DNA of 30,741 bases from Anaeromyxobacteraceae bacterium (GCA_027349605.1 DAIEMM010000130.1:1-30741), one strand, 5' to 3'; positions 7,751 through 15,226 are shown, numbered from the stretch's first letter. Notes: a model not told the origin generated them from the sequence alone. Made by a program: numbers and translations.

Positions 7751-8362
7751 TCAGTGGGAATGGTGGCTGTCCTTGGCTGGCCCAGCTGGAATTGATTGAA
7801 GGAACTCCTGGTCCTGCTGGAGCTCGCGCCACTCGCCGGGGCTCCTCGGGTTGAGCCGTTCCATCTCGAGGAGCTCCTCCGGTCCGAGACGCGGCAGGTG
7901 ACGGATGAAGAGCACCAGCTTCCAGCTGACCGCGGGAGACACCTCGCCGCCCCATCCGGGCATCCCGGTGAAGCGGATGCCATTCTCGATGACGTGGAAG
8001 AGCTCACCGTCGGTCAGGGACTGCGTGGCGGGAAGCCGCATGTCGGGAGCGCGAGGGTAGAGCCGTCGTCCCAGTGCCGTCTGCCCACTCCCGTCGTTAC
8101 CGTGACACGAGGCGCAGTGATCCGCGAAATGCGCTCGCGCCTCGACCAGCGTCTCGCGAGTCGAGGGAACGGGATTGACCTGGCTCCGGACCGCGGACGG
8201 GATCGCCACTCCGCGCACGAGGCGGGCGAGCCGGGCCTCGACGGCACCGGGCTCGTCCCGGGCGCTCAGTCCACTCTGCCGGACCGCCACGACCCCGAGA
8301 GCGAGCCCAGCCACCGCCAGGAGCCCGACGACGGCGAGGATTCGGTACCCGATCCGCAGCAT
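7751..8362 (-). CDS. Membrane-anchored monoheme cytochrome c
   Basis: A 203-residue c-type cytochrome. One N-terminal membrane helix (about 7-27) anchors a periplasmic domain with heme attachment CASCH at 83-87 and a likely methionine ligand M134 in FTGMPGWG. The C-terminus carries a short acidic helix and ends KDSHHSH, a His cluster that might bind metal. Start ATG 8362 gives the anchor; a longer frame to 8491 overlaps the preceding gene. Electron transfer partner is not in the window. The operon context (secreted proteins, predicted metal-responsive promoter) suggests a role in envelope redox homeostasis rather than in a main respiratory chain. Confidence 0.82.
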   Translation of the reverse strand: MLRIGYRILAVVGLLAVAGLALGVVAVRQSGLSARDEPGAVEARLARLVRGVAIPSAVRSQVNPVPSTRETLVEARAHFADHCASCHGNDGSGQTALGRRLYPRAPDMRLPATQSLTDGELFHVIENGIRFTGMPGWGGEVSPAVSWKLVLFIRHLPRLGPEELLEMERLNPRSPGEWRELQQDQEFLQSIPAGPAKDSHHSH

Positions 8363-8390
8363 TCGAGGCTCGCTCGCGCCAGGGTGTCGA

Positions 8391-8906
8391 CTAAAGCGTC
8401 GACGTGCCCGGGTTGGAGGCGAGCCGAGCGGTCCGGGCGGCAGGCTGGAGTTGCTGGGCCCGGCGGAGAATCTCGGAAGCAACCGCGTCATCGGTCGAAC
8501 GAATCACGATGACGAATCGGCTTCCGTCGAAGCGAACACTGGCGGAGGCGCCCGGCACGAAGGCCGGGCAGGCGTTCATCCACGGCTCCTGTCGCGCCAT
8601 CGCCTCGGCGAGGTGGCAGTCGGCGATGCGCTGGAGTGCCTCGACCGAAAGTCCCGGCACCTGCCGAACGGAGATGATGGCGCCGCGCACGATCGGAAGG
8701 GCGCTGCTTCTCGAGACGCGGTAGCGCTGTTCGCGGAGCGCCGTCACCGACTCGACGTCCTCGGCGCGAACGAACAGGCTCATGTTGCGTTCGGCGTCGC
8801 TGAGGCCGGCGCACGCCTGGGCGGTGGTAGGGGGAGAGGGCGGTGCGCTCGCGGGAGAGCCAGAGACTGCGAGCGCGGCGGAACTAAGGATTGCGATGAG
8901 TTGCAT
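8391..8906 (-). CDS. Secreted protein of unknown function (171 aa)
   Basis: First gene of the envelope operon. ATG 8906 gives a Sec signal peptide ending PASA (about residue 21); a CCGGAG ribosome site precedes it. The mature part has a helical segment SLFVRAEDVESVTALRE, then VRGAIISVRQVPGLSVEALQRIADCHLAEA and CPAFVPGASASVRF...SRFVIVIRS, ending in a helix of alternating Ala/Arg. Three cysteines (start of mature chain, DCHL, ACPAF) may form disulfides or bind metal with the adjacent His. I do not recognise a named family. A sigma54-type promoter at 8943-8958 and a palindrome at 9024-9040 precede it. Confidence 0.65.
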   Translation of the reverse strand: MQLIAILSSAALAVSGSPASAPPSPPTTAQACAGLSDAERNMSLFVRAEDVESVTALREQRYRVSRSSALPIVRGAIISVRQVPGLSVEALQRIADCHLAEAMARQEPWMNACPAFVPGASASVRFDGSRFVIVIRSTDDAVASEILRRAQQLQPAARTARLASNPGTSTL

Positions 8907-8942
8907 GGTGTGACTCCGGAAGGGGTGGACCAGCCTAGGTTC

Positions 8943-8958
8943 AGCAAGGTTCATGCCG
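8943..8958 (-). promoter_or_regulatory. Sigma54-type promoter of the cytochrome/STAS operon
   Basis: On the minus strand CGGCATGAACCTTGCT: GG at 8957-8956, GC at 8945-8944, 12 apart, with TTGCT fully matching consensus. Predicted start near 8932, leader about 26 bases. The palindrome at 9024-9040 is 66 bp upstream of the -24. Confidence 0.65.
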
Positions 8959-9023
8959 TGGAGGCTTGGCCAAGGGTTCCGGGGCTTTCCCGGAGCAGAG
9001 GTCCCGAGCGTCTGGAACCTAAT

Positions 9024-9040
9024 GTGACCGTGCCGGTTTC
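9024..9040. promoter_or_regulatory. Predicted enhancer site GTGAC-N7-GTTTC
   Basis: GTGAC CGTGCCG GTTTC, 8 of 10 arm bases match the palindrome. Flanking CGCTG extends the match to the copies at 12116 and 15110 (GTCACGCTG). Upstream of the 8906 operon. Confidence 0.4.
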
Positions 9041-9083
9041 GCTGTGGGAAGCCCGGTGATCAAGAACGTCGCCGGGCCGGGCA

Positions 9084-10175
9084 TCAGACATCCTGCAGTT
9101 CCGCGACGGGGTCCCGGAGGGCCGCGGCGGCACCGGTCGGGAGCGCCGCCGCGATGCCAACGAGGGTCGCCGCGGCGATTGCCGAAGCCGCCAGCGGAAG
9201 AGCCGGGAGGACCGACGACGCGGCCCTGGCATCCAGGGCGAGTGTCGCGAGGGCGCCGAGCGCAAAGCCCACGACCCCGCCGGCCGCCCCGAGGGCCGCC
9301 GACCGCACCACCCCGGCCAGGGTGATGTCGTAGCCGGCTGCTCCGATCGCAACCAGCATGGCCACCTCGCGCCGACGCTCCTGGGCATCCAGGTGCGAGG
9401 CCACGGCCAGGCACAGGAGCGACACGATCCCCGTGACCCACCAGATGAGATGCCGGTGCGACGCCAGCGCATCCTGGGCCTCGCTCTCGACGACCGCCCC
9501 CCGGTCCGGACGCAGGACGGAGATGCCCGCCACCGAAATCTCGATGGCCGAGGCCACACTGGAGATGCTGGCGTCCGGGCGCAGGAAGAGGCGCAACTCC
9601 GTCGGCTGAACCTGCGCTTCCACTCGAGTCCGGGGCGCGGTCGGCAGGAAGGCAGCCGTGTCGTCCGCGTCCGCCCGCGACGGCAGGATCGTCGCGACCC
9701 GGTATGGCTCACCCAGGATCTCCACCATCTGGCCGGGCTGGACGCCCAGGGACGAGGCAAGGACCGGCCCGAGCGCGACCTCGCCGGCCAGGAGCACGGC
9801 GTCACCTCCCGACGTTGGCTCGACCCACATGACCAGGTTTCGCCTGCCGGCAACGGGGAGCCAAGCTACACGTCGTTGCTCGAGCGCGGCCAGGGCGGGG
9901 CCTGCCGTCCGTCGGACCGCCTCGACCGTGCCCGGTGGAAGAGCCGGTGAAGTCGTACCTTCCTGGACGATGGATTGCGGCGATGCGCCCGCCGGGAGGA
10001 TCCGTAGGGCCGGTCCAACGGCATCGAACTGGATCGCGATGGCCGCCTCCCTTGCGCGCGAGACCAGCTCGACGGTCACCGAGAGCGCAACCGCCGACGC
10101 CACCACCAGGACGGCGCCATAGGCCCGGCCGCGGCGGGAGAGGAGCTCGCGCAGGGCGAACCACATGATCGTCAC
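9084..10175 (-). CDS. FtsX/MacB-type ABC permease (second of two)
   Basis: A 363-residue permease with the FtsX layout: one N-terminal helix (about 18-38), a large periplasmic domain of about 200 residues, and three closely spaced C-terminal helices with the conserved ERRREVAMLVAIGA segment near 260-273. With the ATPase and the other permease it would form a heterodimeric mechanotransmission or exporter complex, as in MacB/LolCDE/DevC types. GTG 10175 overlaps the ATPase stop by GTGA; ATG 10166 in frame is an alternative start. Last gene of its three-gene operon. Substrate unknown; the regulatory context points to envelope metal stress. Confidence 0.82.
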   Translation of the reverse strand: MTIMWFALRELLSRRGRAYGAVLVVASAVALSVTVELVSRAREAAIAIQFDAVGPALRILPAGASPQSIVQEGTTSPALPPGTVEAVRRTAGPALAALEQRRVAWLPVAGRRNLVMWVEPTSGGDAVLLAGEVALGPVLASSLGVQPGQMVEILGEPYRVATILPSRADADDTAAFLPTAPRTRVEAQVQPTELRLFLRPDASISSVASAIEISVAGISVLRPDRGAVVESEAQDALASHRHLIWWVTGIVSLLCLAVASHLDAQERRREVAMLVAIGAAGYDITLAGVVRSAALGAAGGVVGFALGALATLALDARAASSVLPALPLAASAIAAATLVGIAAALPTGAAAALRDPVAELQDV

Positions 10176-10870
10176 GATGCGAGCCTCCGCAGCCGGCCTG
10201 GCCGGTCGTCGGTCACGCGCCCCGCGACGATCGAGACGATGCGGTGAGCCCGCTCGGCCAGAGCGGCGGAATGGGTGACGACGACGATGGTCTGTCCCTG
10301 GCCGTTGAACTCGGAGAGCAGATCGAGAAACTGGGTGCCGTTCGCGGAGTCGAGGCTGCCGGTGGGCTCGTCCGCGAGGAGGACCTTGGGCCGGTTCACG
10401 AGCGCCCGCCCGATCCCGACCCGCTGTCGCTCGCCCACGGAGAGCTGGGCGGGGTAGTGCCGGGCGCGCGCCACCATGCCGAGCTTCTCGAGCATGCCAT
10501 GGGCTAGGCTCCTCGCCTCGCGCCGTGACCGGCCCGCGAGCATCGCGGGGAACGCCACGTTGTCGACGACGTCGAGCCAGGGGACGAGATTGAACGTCTG
10601 GAAGACGAATCCGACCTCCGTCCGCCGCAGCGCGGCACGCCTCGACGGGCCGAGGGAATAGACGTCCGTGGCGCCCAGATGGACCTTGCCAGAGTCCGGC
10701 CCGGAGATCCCTCCGAGGGCGAAGAGAAGGCTCGACTTCCCGCTCCCGCTCGGCCCGACGACCGCAACGAATTCGCCCTCGTCGACCGACAGGGTCACCT
10801 CGTCGAGCGCCCGAACGGTCGATCCGTCGTCGGTCGTGAAGGTCTTGGTGATGTGGTCTGCGACGATCAT
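10172..10870 (-). CDS. FtsX/LolD/MacB-type ABC ATPase
   Basis: A 232-residue ATPase with Walker A GPSGSGKSS near 37-45, Q-loop in FVFQTFNLVPWL, Walker B VLLADEP and the TGSLDS D-loop typical of the LolD/MacB/FtsE branch. The signature is LSVGERQRVGIGRAL: Val replaces the first Gly of LSGGE, a tolerated variant. ATG 10870 starts one base after the stop of the upstream permease gene and has the usual short N-terminus; a longer frame to 11011 lies inside that gene. It shares GTGA with the downstream permease. Confidence 0.88.
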   Translation of the reverse strand: MIVADHITKTFTTDDGSTVRALDEVTLSVDEGEFVAVVGPSGSGKSSLLFALGGISGPDSGKVHLGATDVYSLGPSRRAALRRTEVGFVFQTFNLVPWLDVVDNVAFPAMLAGRSRREARSLAHGMLEKLGMVARARHYPAQLSVGERQRVGIGRALVNRPKVLLADEPTGSLDSANGTQFLDLLSEFNGQGQTIVVVTHSAALAERAHRIVSIVAGRVTDDRPGRLRRLAS

Positions 10871-10871
10871 G

Positions 10872-11969
10872 TCAGGACTCCCGAAGGACTTCGGAGGGAT
10901 CGAGTGCGACGGCGCGGCGCGTCGCCAGTGCAGCGGCCCCGGCGGCCACCAGACCAGCACCGATGACCGCGAAAGCGAACAGGTCGAGGGACGGGGATGC
11001 GGCAGCTCCAAGCGTGCGCGCGGAGAGCCAGCGGGTCGCCGGGATGGCAGTGAGGTACCCGGCCACTCCGCCGGCGATTCCGGACAGCCCAGCCGACGCG
11101 ACGAAGAGCGCCGCGACGACGGAGGGCGAGACCCCGATCGCCGCGAGCAATCCGAGGTCGCGCCGTGCCCTGCGCGCCTGCGCGGAGACGAGCGCGGCGA
11201 CGAGGCCGGCGACCGTCAGGGATCCAGCGATCAGGAGGGCCATGGCGTAGCGCCCCATCGTCGCGACCGCTCCCTTCTGGGCCTTCACCACGCCAGCGAC
11301 CGTGATCGCCCGGGAGCCGGGGAGGATGCGCTCCACCTCCTTCCCGAGCGCGGCCACGTCGATTCGGCACCAGCAACCAGCGAGTCGCAGGGCGTTGATG
11401 GCACCGGGCTGGCCGAGGACTTGCTGGGCCGTGACGAGGGGAACCAGGATCGCGTCCTCGAGGCCATCGGGCGGGCGGTCCATCACGCCCGCGACGGAGA
11501 GGCTGGCACCGTTGAGCTCGATGATGGAACCAGGCCGGAAACCGAGCCGGCCCGCCGCGGAAGGAGACAGCATGGCGGGCGCCGTCCCCACCACCGGCGA
11601 CCGGGGCCAGCTTCCCTCCTCGCCCACGAGGAGGACGTCCCGCCCACCGACGACCACGTGCCCGTACAGCCTGGCCTGGCTCCCGCGGATGTCCGAGGCG
11701 ATCTCGGACGACTTCAGGATGACCGGTGAGGCGTCGGGGAGCACCGACGGCCCGTACCGCTGCAGGTGAAAGTCACCAACGTCCTGGTCCCTGGGCAAGA
11801 CCAGCATGTTCGACCCGAGCCGGTGGGCCAGGTCATGGATGGCGCCATCAGCGGACGACGTCACCGCTCTCTGGGCGACGAGGGCCGCCACGATGAGGGC
11901 GACTGCCAGCGCGACGAGCGCGTACTCGCCCCAACGCACTCGTAGATACGCGAAAGTGATCCTGATCAT
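10872..11969 (-). CDS. FtsX/MacB-type ABC permease (first of two) with periplasmic CWC
   Basis: A 365-residue FtsX-type permease: N-terminal helix at about 15-35, a periplasmic domain to about 230, and C-terminal helices with the ARRARRDLGLLAAIGVSP coupling segment. Unlike its partner, the periplasmic domain contains Gly-Cys-Trp-Cys-Arg near residues 198-202, so a C-x-C pair that could bind metal or form a redox-sensitive disulfide is exposed outside. It ends one base before the ATPase start. It begins at ATG 11969 with a minus-strand sigma54-type promoter at 12017-12032 and a perfect palindrome at 12116-12132. Function in export versus envelope remodelling is open. Confidence 0.82.
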   Translation of the reverse strand: MIRITFAYLRVRWGEYALVALAVALIVAALVAQRAVTSSADGAIHDLAHRLGSNMLVLPRDQDVGDFHLQRYGPSVLPDASPVILKSSEIASDIRGSQARLYGHVVVGGRDVLLVGEEGSWPRSPVVGTAPAMLSPSAAGRLGFRPGSIIELNGASLSVAGVMDRPPDGLEDAILVPLVTAQQVLGQPGAINALRLAGCWCRIDVAALGKEVERILPGSRAITVAGVVKAQKGAVATMGRYAMALLIAGSLTVAGLVAALVSAQARRARRDLGLLAAIGVSPSVVAALFVASAGLSGIAGGVAGYLTAIPATRWLSARTLGAAASPSLDLFAFAVIGAGLVAAGAAALATRRAVALDPSEVLRES

Positions 11970-12016
11970 TCAGGCGTGCCCCCGGTCCGATGTGCTCGCA
12001 TTCGACGATGCGACGA

Positions 12017-12032
12017 TGCATGGGGCGGGCCG
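12017..12032 (-). promoter_or_regulatory. Sigma54-type promoter of the FtsX exporter operon
   Basis: Minus strand CGGCCCGCCCCATGCA: GG at 12031-12030 and GC at 12019-12018, 12 apart, with the -12 end ATGCA as at 6221 and 15211. Predicted start near 12007, leader about 38 bases to ATG 11969. The perfect palindrome at 12116-12132 is 84 bp upstream. Confidence 0.55.
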
Positions 12033-12115
12033 GAGCGGTCGCAATGACGTTTTCCCGCCATTCCTCGTCATACCCGCCGTCTTCAGGACGAAGTGGCCGA
12101 GCCGGCCGCCACAGT

Positions 12116-12132
12116 GTGACGTTGCTGGTCAC
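12116..12132. promoter_or_regulatory. Predicted enhancer site, perfect palindrome GTGAC-N7-GTCAC
   Basis: GTGAC GTTGCTG GTCAC. A wider 29-bp block (12109-12137) is identical in 23 positions to 15103-15131, including CCACAGTGTGA on one side and GTCACGCTGG on the other. It lies in the divergent gap between the FtsX exporter operon and the plus-strand gene at 12165. Confidence 0.6.
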
Positions 12133-12164
12133 GCTGGTGCGGTCCCGATAGAGCGGAGCCTCCT

Positions 12165-12683
12165 GTGCTCGTGTGCTCAAGCCGGGAAGGCAGGAGGGCA
12201 CGCAAACTGCAGAAGCATGTTCCTGTGAGCGAACGAACAAGAGAGGCGGCGACCGAACCAGGACTCCCCGACCCAGGCGGATGCGCATTCGGCCCAGGGT
12301 TCTTTCTTGGTCAGCTCCGGGCGTTCGCGCGTGAAAGGTGTCCCGACCCAGCGGAGGGGCTACCGTCCGTGTCGGTCCACCTCGCCACGGGCGAGGTGCT
12401 GTCACTGTGTCACGTGGCAGGGCTCGCCCCGTGCTTCGTCGCACTCGTAATCCGTGAGGCAGACCGTGGCGACGGGCGAATGGCCACCGAGCTCGTCCCT
12501 TACTCGCTCATCACGCGCGTGACCATCCGAGCCGCGACCGGGGCAGATCGCCATGTGGGGTTCGACGCCACCCATGTGCCGCACATCCTCTCCGGGCGAC
12601 GCCCTCTCAGTCCGGAGGCGACCCTTCGAAGGGTGGCCATGCCTCCCGGAGTCGCTACCGTGGTGGAAGAAGACCGCGAGTAA
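12165..12683 (+). CDS. Unknown protein, possible small beta-barrel core (172 aa)
   Basis: No family recognised. The core from about residue 45 to 105 reads LGQLRAFARERC... VSVHLATGEVLSLCHVAGLAPCFVALVIREAD...MATELVPYSLITRVTIRA, a helix followed by five strands that resembles the Sm/LSm-like order, but this is a pattern impression only. Two Cys face each other in LCHV and PCFV. GTG 12165 has GGAG six bases upstream and is preferred; GTG 12225 is an alternative with a shorter tail. Spaced 15 bases from the degenerate receiver gene, so the two are probably co-transcribed. No signal peptide. Confidence 0.55.
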   Translation: MLVCSSREGRRARKLQKHVPVSERTREAATEPGLPDPGGCAFGPGFFLGQLRAFARERCPDPAEGLPSVSVHLATGEVLSLCHVAGLAPCFVALVIREADRGDGRMATELVPYSLITRVTIRAATGADRHVGFDATHVPHILSGRRPLSPEATLRRVAMPPGVATVVEEDRE

Positions 12684-12698
12684 GCGGAGGCAAGGCGA

Positions 12699-13133
12699 AT
12701 GAGTGGCCCGCGACTCCTAGTCCTCGGCGAGAAGCCACGACGAATCCTAGCCACCGCGCTGGGGCGCTCCTGGGAGATCACGGTCGCCCATGACGGCAGC
12801 GAGGCCCTGACGCTGCTCGCCGCCGAGTCTTTCGACGTTGCTTTCCTCGCGGATGAAGGCGGCGCACAGCACATCGATGCCGACTTCGTCCAGGCTGCGC
12901 ATCAAGTCGCTCCCGAGACCGAGATCGTCACCGTGTCCCATCTCCGTCTGGGATCGTGGCTTCCCGGGGAATGCCCGCCAGATGTCTACGGATTCCTGAC
13001 CTGGCCGCTCGATTCCGAACTCGTGGTGCGAACCCTTCGGGGTGCGGTCGAGCGTCGACGATTGCGCGCGGAGATCGAGTATCTGCGCGCCGAGCTTCGA
13101 CGGAGAGTTGGAATTCGAGACGTGGCCTCGTGA
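12699..13133 (+). CDS. Degenerate receiver-like protein with C-terminal coiled coil
   Basis: A 144-residue protein with the alpha/beta order of a response-regulator receiver but without its chemistry. The acidic pair after the first strand is GEK (10-12) instead of DD. The phospho-acceptor position (five after D46) is Ala51, with Asp52 one out of register. The lysine of the last strand is Trp102 in FLTWPLD. Residues about 112-138 are a basic/acidic helix, probably a short coiled coil. It therefore likely works as a phosphorylation-independent partner. Co-transcribed with the 12165 gene; a GGAGGCAAGGCG site precedes ATG 12699. Confidence 0.65.
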   Translation: MSGPRLLVLGEKPRRILATALGRSWEITVAHDGSEALTLLAAESFDVAFLADEGGAQHIDADFVQAAHQVAPETEIVTVSHLRLGSWLPGECPPDVYGFLTWPLDSELVVRTLRGAVERRRLRAEIEYLRAELRRRVGIRDVAS

Positions 13134-13166
13134 GTCGGGCGCCCAGGGTTCATGGACCTAGCTAGC

Positions 13167-13182
13167 CGGCAATCCGGGTGCT
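13167..13182 (+). promoter_or_regulatory. Possible sigma54-type promoter before the patatin gene
   Basis: CGGCAATCCGGGTGCT: GG at 13168-13169, GC at 13180-13181. Fits YGGC-N8-TGCW, but it is about 290 bases from the gene and its nearest palindrome lies downstream, not upstream. Weaker case than the other promoters. Confidence 0.3.
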
Positions 13183-13400
13183 GGAGCATTGGAGACTCCC
13201 GGCTGCCTGCTCGAACCATGAAGCGGGGGGGGGATGACATGGCGAGCAGGCGAGCCGGGCGAGGTCGGGTTCAACCGGCCCCACTGCATGAAAATCAAGA
13301 AGCACGATGCGTGCCATGTCGGCCCCAGCGTGGGCGAGTCAAGGATTGCCGGGATCGCGATGTCCGGGGGATGAGAGCAAGCGTCCGCAACAGTCACGGC

Positions 13401-13417
13401 GTGACTGAGGGGGTTAC
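13401..13417. promoter_or_regulatory. Predicted enhancer-type site GTGAC-N7-GTTAC
   Basis: GTGAC TGAGGGG GTTAC, 9 of 10 arm bases match; the left GTGAC is also half of the tight palindrome CAGTCAC-GGC-GTGACTG (13391-13407). No good -24/-12 motif at the usual distance downstream. Confidence 0.35.
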
Positions 13418-13469
13418 ACGGGGCGGTAGCGGCAACTCGTCAATGGAGCGTGACTGAGGAGCCGATGGA

Positions 13470-14540
13470 ATGGACGTCGGAACAGTTGGCGAAGGGACCA
13501 TCATGCAACAGACTGCGAGACGAAGGATCGCGTTCGTGCTGGGTGGCGGCGCCGCTCGCGGGCTGGCCCACATCGGGGTGCTGGAGGTGCTCGAGCGCGA
13601 GGGAATCCCCGTTGACTACCTGGTGGGGAGCAGCATGGGCGGCCTCATCGCGGCGCTGCACGCTTCCGGATTGAGGGCCGCGGAGATCGCCGAGGTGGCA
13701 TCGCACTTCCGATTTCCGCCTTGGTTCGTTCCGGGGTGGACGTTGTCCTGGGAGAGAATCTTCCCGTCTGCAGCAACCGAACTGGCGGGACTCACATTCA
13801 ACGAGGCCTTTCGCCCGATGGCCCTGGTCGCGGTCGACGTCGAGAGCGGGAAGCAGGTCGTGCTCAGGTCCGGGGAGCTTCTACCCGCCGTCAAGGCGAC
13901 GTGCGCGGTGCCGGGGGTATTGCCCCCCGTCGAGATCGGAGGGCGATGGCTCATCGACGGAGGGCTGGTGAACCTCCTCCCCGTTGACGTCGCCCAGATG
14001 TTCGACCCTGGGGTGATCGTCGCCGTGAAGGTGGGCGCGCAGCGATCCCGGACGATGCCCCGTTTGCACGAAGGAACGGAGACTCTGACCGAGTGGGTAG
14101 CGAGGATCGTTCCCAGCCCCTGGAGTGCTCGCCGAAGCTTCGAGCTGCTCGTCCGCGGGGCCGAGATCGCCCTCGATCGGCAATACACCTTGGCGGCGGC
14201 CATGGTGGGGCCAGACGTGCTCGTCGAGATAGACGTCGGGACCATGGGATTGCGGGACTTCCACCGACTCGACGAGGCCGTTCGAGCAGGACGGCGAGCC
14301 GCGGAAGCGGCCCTGGCGCGCCTGTTCGAGGCGATCGAGTCCGCGAACGAGGACACCGCACCTGCCTGCGCCATTCGAGATCTGATCTTCGACCCGATTT
14401 GCGAGATGGTCATCACCGCTGGCCGGGCCCGGGCGACGCTCGATTGCAGGGGCAGGACGTTCTACTTCTGTTCGGCCAACTGCCGCGACGAGTTCGCGAG
14501 GGGTCTGCACCGCCTGGATGACCCGTCGACGAGTGGGTGA
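13470..14540 (+). CDS. Patatin-like phospholipase fused to a C-terminal YHS metal domain
   Basis: A 356-residue protein in two parts. Residues about 19-200 are a patatin lipase: oxyanion loop GGGAARG at 25-31, nucleophile Ser55 in GSSMG, catalytic Asp163 in DGG. This fold hydrolyses phospholipid acyl chains. Residues about 305-345 are a YHS/TRASH-type domain (FDPICEMV...FYFCSANCRDEF) with Cys311, Cys334 and Cys338 as likely metal ligands; such domains occur in copper and other heavy-metal proteins. The fusion is unusual and suggests metal-gated lipolysis at the membrane. No signal peptide. ATG 13470 has GAGGAG upstream; ATG 13503 is equally plausible and better matches family N-termini. Convergent with the cupredoxin gene, 19 bases away. 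Confidence 0.82.
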   Translation: MDVGTVGEGTIMQQTARRRIAFVLGGGAARGLAHIGVLEVLEREGIPVDYLVGSSMGGLIAALHASGLRAAEIAEVASHFRFPPWFVPGWTLSWERIFPSAATELAGLTFNEAFRPMALVAVDVESGKQVVLRSGELLPAVKATCAVPGVLPPVEIGGRWLIDGGLVNLLPVDVAQMFDPGVIVAVKVGAQRSRTMPRLHEGTETLTEWVARIVPSPWSARRSFELLVRGAEIALDRQYTLAAAMVGPDVLVEIDVGTMGLRDFHRLDEAVRAGRRAAEAALARLFEAIESANEDTAPACAIRDLIFDPICEMVITAGRARATLDCRGRTFYFCSANCRDEFARGLHRLDDPSTSG

Positions 14541-14559
14541 CGGTGCCCCCGTTTGGTCG

Positions 14560-14928
14560 TCACTCGACGACGACCGTGCCGCCGATCGAGTCCTTCGGGC
14601 AGGCGTAGCGGATCGTCCCGCTTTCCTCGGCCTTGAGCGCCACGGCTACTGGCTCATCCTTTGGCAGTTCCCGGACGAGTCCAAGATATCTGATGACGAC
14701 GGCGGTCGCACAGGTGTGATCTACGGTGCGTGTGAACACCAGCCTGATGTTCTCCCCCTTCTTCACGTGGATCTCCGAGGGGACGAATCCGCTGGAGTCG
14801 ACCGTGACCTTGACGATTCGCGGTCGGGGTGTCCAGGGATCCTGGATGGGGTGGAACTGTGCAAGCGCGGGGCTCGCCGCGAAGAGTGTATATGCAGCCC
14901 CGAGCGTGTACCAGGTCTTCTTGCGCAT
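14560..14928 (-). CDS. Small secreted cupredoxin-like protein, paralogue of 27202-27618
   Basis: A 122-residue exported protein: signal peptide ending SPALA (about residue 23), then a cupredoxin-type beta domain with VKVTVDSSGFVPSEIHVKKGENIRL and VDHTCATAVVI. It aligns with the cupredoxin before CusC at 27202 across its length (GF-PS/VKKG, TCAT, AC at the end). The C-terminal loop is ACPKDSIGG here and ACSMNMIAG there, so the methionines present in the paralogue are missing; copper affinity may differ. ATG 14928 is preferred over ATG 14934 because AGGGG then sits at proper distance. A sigma54-type promoter at 14989-15004 and palindrome at 15110 precede it. Confidence 0.8.
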   Translation of the reverse strand: MRKKTWYTLGAAYTLFAASPALAQFHPIQDPWTPRPRIVKVTVDSSGFVPSEIHVKKGENIRLVFTRTVDHTCATAVVIRYLGLVRELPKDEPVAVALKAEESGTIRYACPKDSIGGTVVVE

Positions 14929-14988
14929 CGTCATCCCCTGCCTGTCTGTGGGTTCTTGGTGGAGTGGAACCGTATGTGGCCATGCCTG

Positions 14989-15004
14989 TGCAGGGCGCGT
15001 GCCG
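14989..15004 (-). promoter_or_regulatory. Sigma54-type promoter of the small cupredoxin gene
   Basis: Minus strand CGGCACGCGCCCTGCA: GG at 15003-15002, GC at 14991-14990; GGCACG fully matches the -24 consensus. Predicted start near 14978, leader about 50 bases. The palindrome at 15110-15126 is 107 bp upstream, nearly the spacing seen at the paralogous cupredoxin promoter 27152 (108 bp). Confidence 0.65.
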
Positions 15005-15109
15005 TCGCGGGTGAGAAGATGGCGATGCCGCCGCTCCCAGGAAAACCCGACGTCGAACTGGATGAAGGCACCTGGGATTCCACGAGGTGAAGTGTTCAAA
15101 CGCCACAGT

Positions 15110-15126
15110 GTGATGGCGGACGTCAC
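15110..15126. promoter_or_regulatory. Predicted enhancer site GTGAT-N7-GTCAC shared by two divergent genes
   Basis: GTGAT GGCGGAC GTCAC, 9 of 10 arm bases. Lies between the cupredoxin promoter (minus, 14989) and the small secreted protein promoter (plus, 15211), 107 and 85 bp from their -24 elements. The surrounding 29 bp match 12109-12137. Confidence 0.55.
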
Positions 15127-15210
15127 GCTGGGCGCGCTCAGGCCTTCGCGGTCAGGTTCCGAACGGGGCTGGGTACGGTTCGACCGACCTCGCGGGCGAT
15201 GGCCGCCCGC

Positions 15211-15226
15211 TGGCGCGACGCATGCA
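15211..15226 (+). promoter_or_regulatory. Sigma54-type promoter of the second small secreted protein gene
   Basis: TGGCGCGACGCATGCA, GG at 15212-15213 and GC at 15224-15225. Differs from 6221-6236 at one base; both are 91 bases from their start codons. Predicted start near 15237. Confidence 0.65.

Larger units (their letters stand above)
13134..13469. other. Intergenic stretch before the patatin gene
   Basis: 336 bases without a convincing gene. It holds a sigma54-type motif at 13167-13182, a run of nine Gs at 13225-13233, a short frame at 13288-13374 (28 codons, no ribosome site), the inverted repeat CAGTCAC-GGC-GTGACTG at 13391-13407, a copy of the enhancer palindrome at 13401-13417, and a 12-bp direct repeat GCGTGACTGAGG at 13399-13410 and 13448-13459, the second forming the ribosome site for ATG 13470. 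Confidence 0.5.

Noticed and set aside
12115..12132. CRP/FNR-type operator reading of TGTGA...TCAC
   Set aside because: The spacer between half-sites is longer than the 6 bp of CRP sites, and the alternative GTGAC-N7-GTCAC reading is perfectly symmetric and recurs.
12127..12142. Sigma54 promoter for the 12165 gene within the palindrome
   Set aside because: GG and GC are 12 apart but the flanks (TGGT and TGCG) break the pattern, and it would overlap the operator itself.
13260..13290. GGGTTCAACC resembling a tRNA T-loop
   Set aside because: The flanking bases do not pair as a T-stem and no acceptor or anticodon arms fit.
13152..13457. 101-codon frame between the degenerate receiver and the patatin gene
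   Set aside because: No ribosome site, Arg-rich shadow-like composition, overlaps operator-like repeats.
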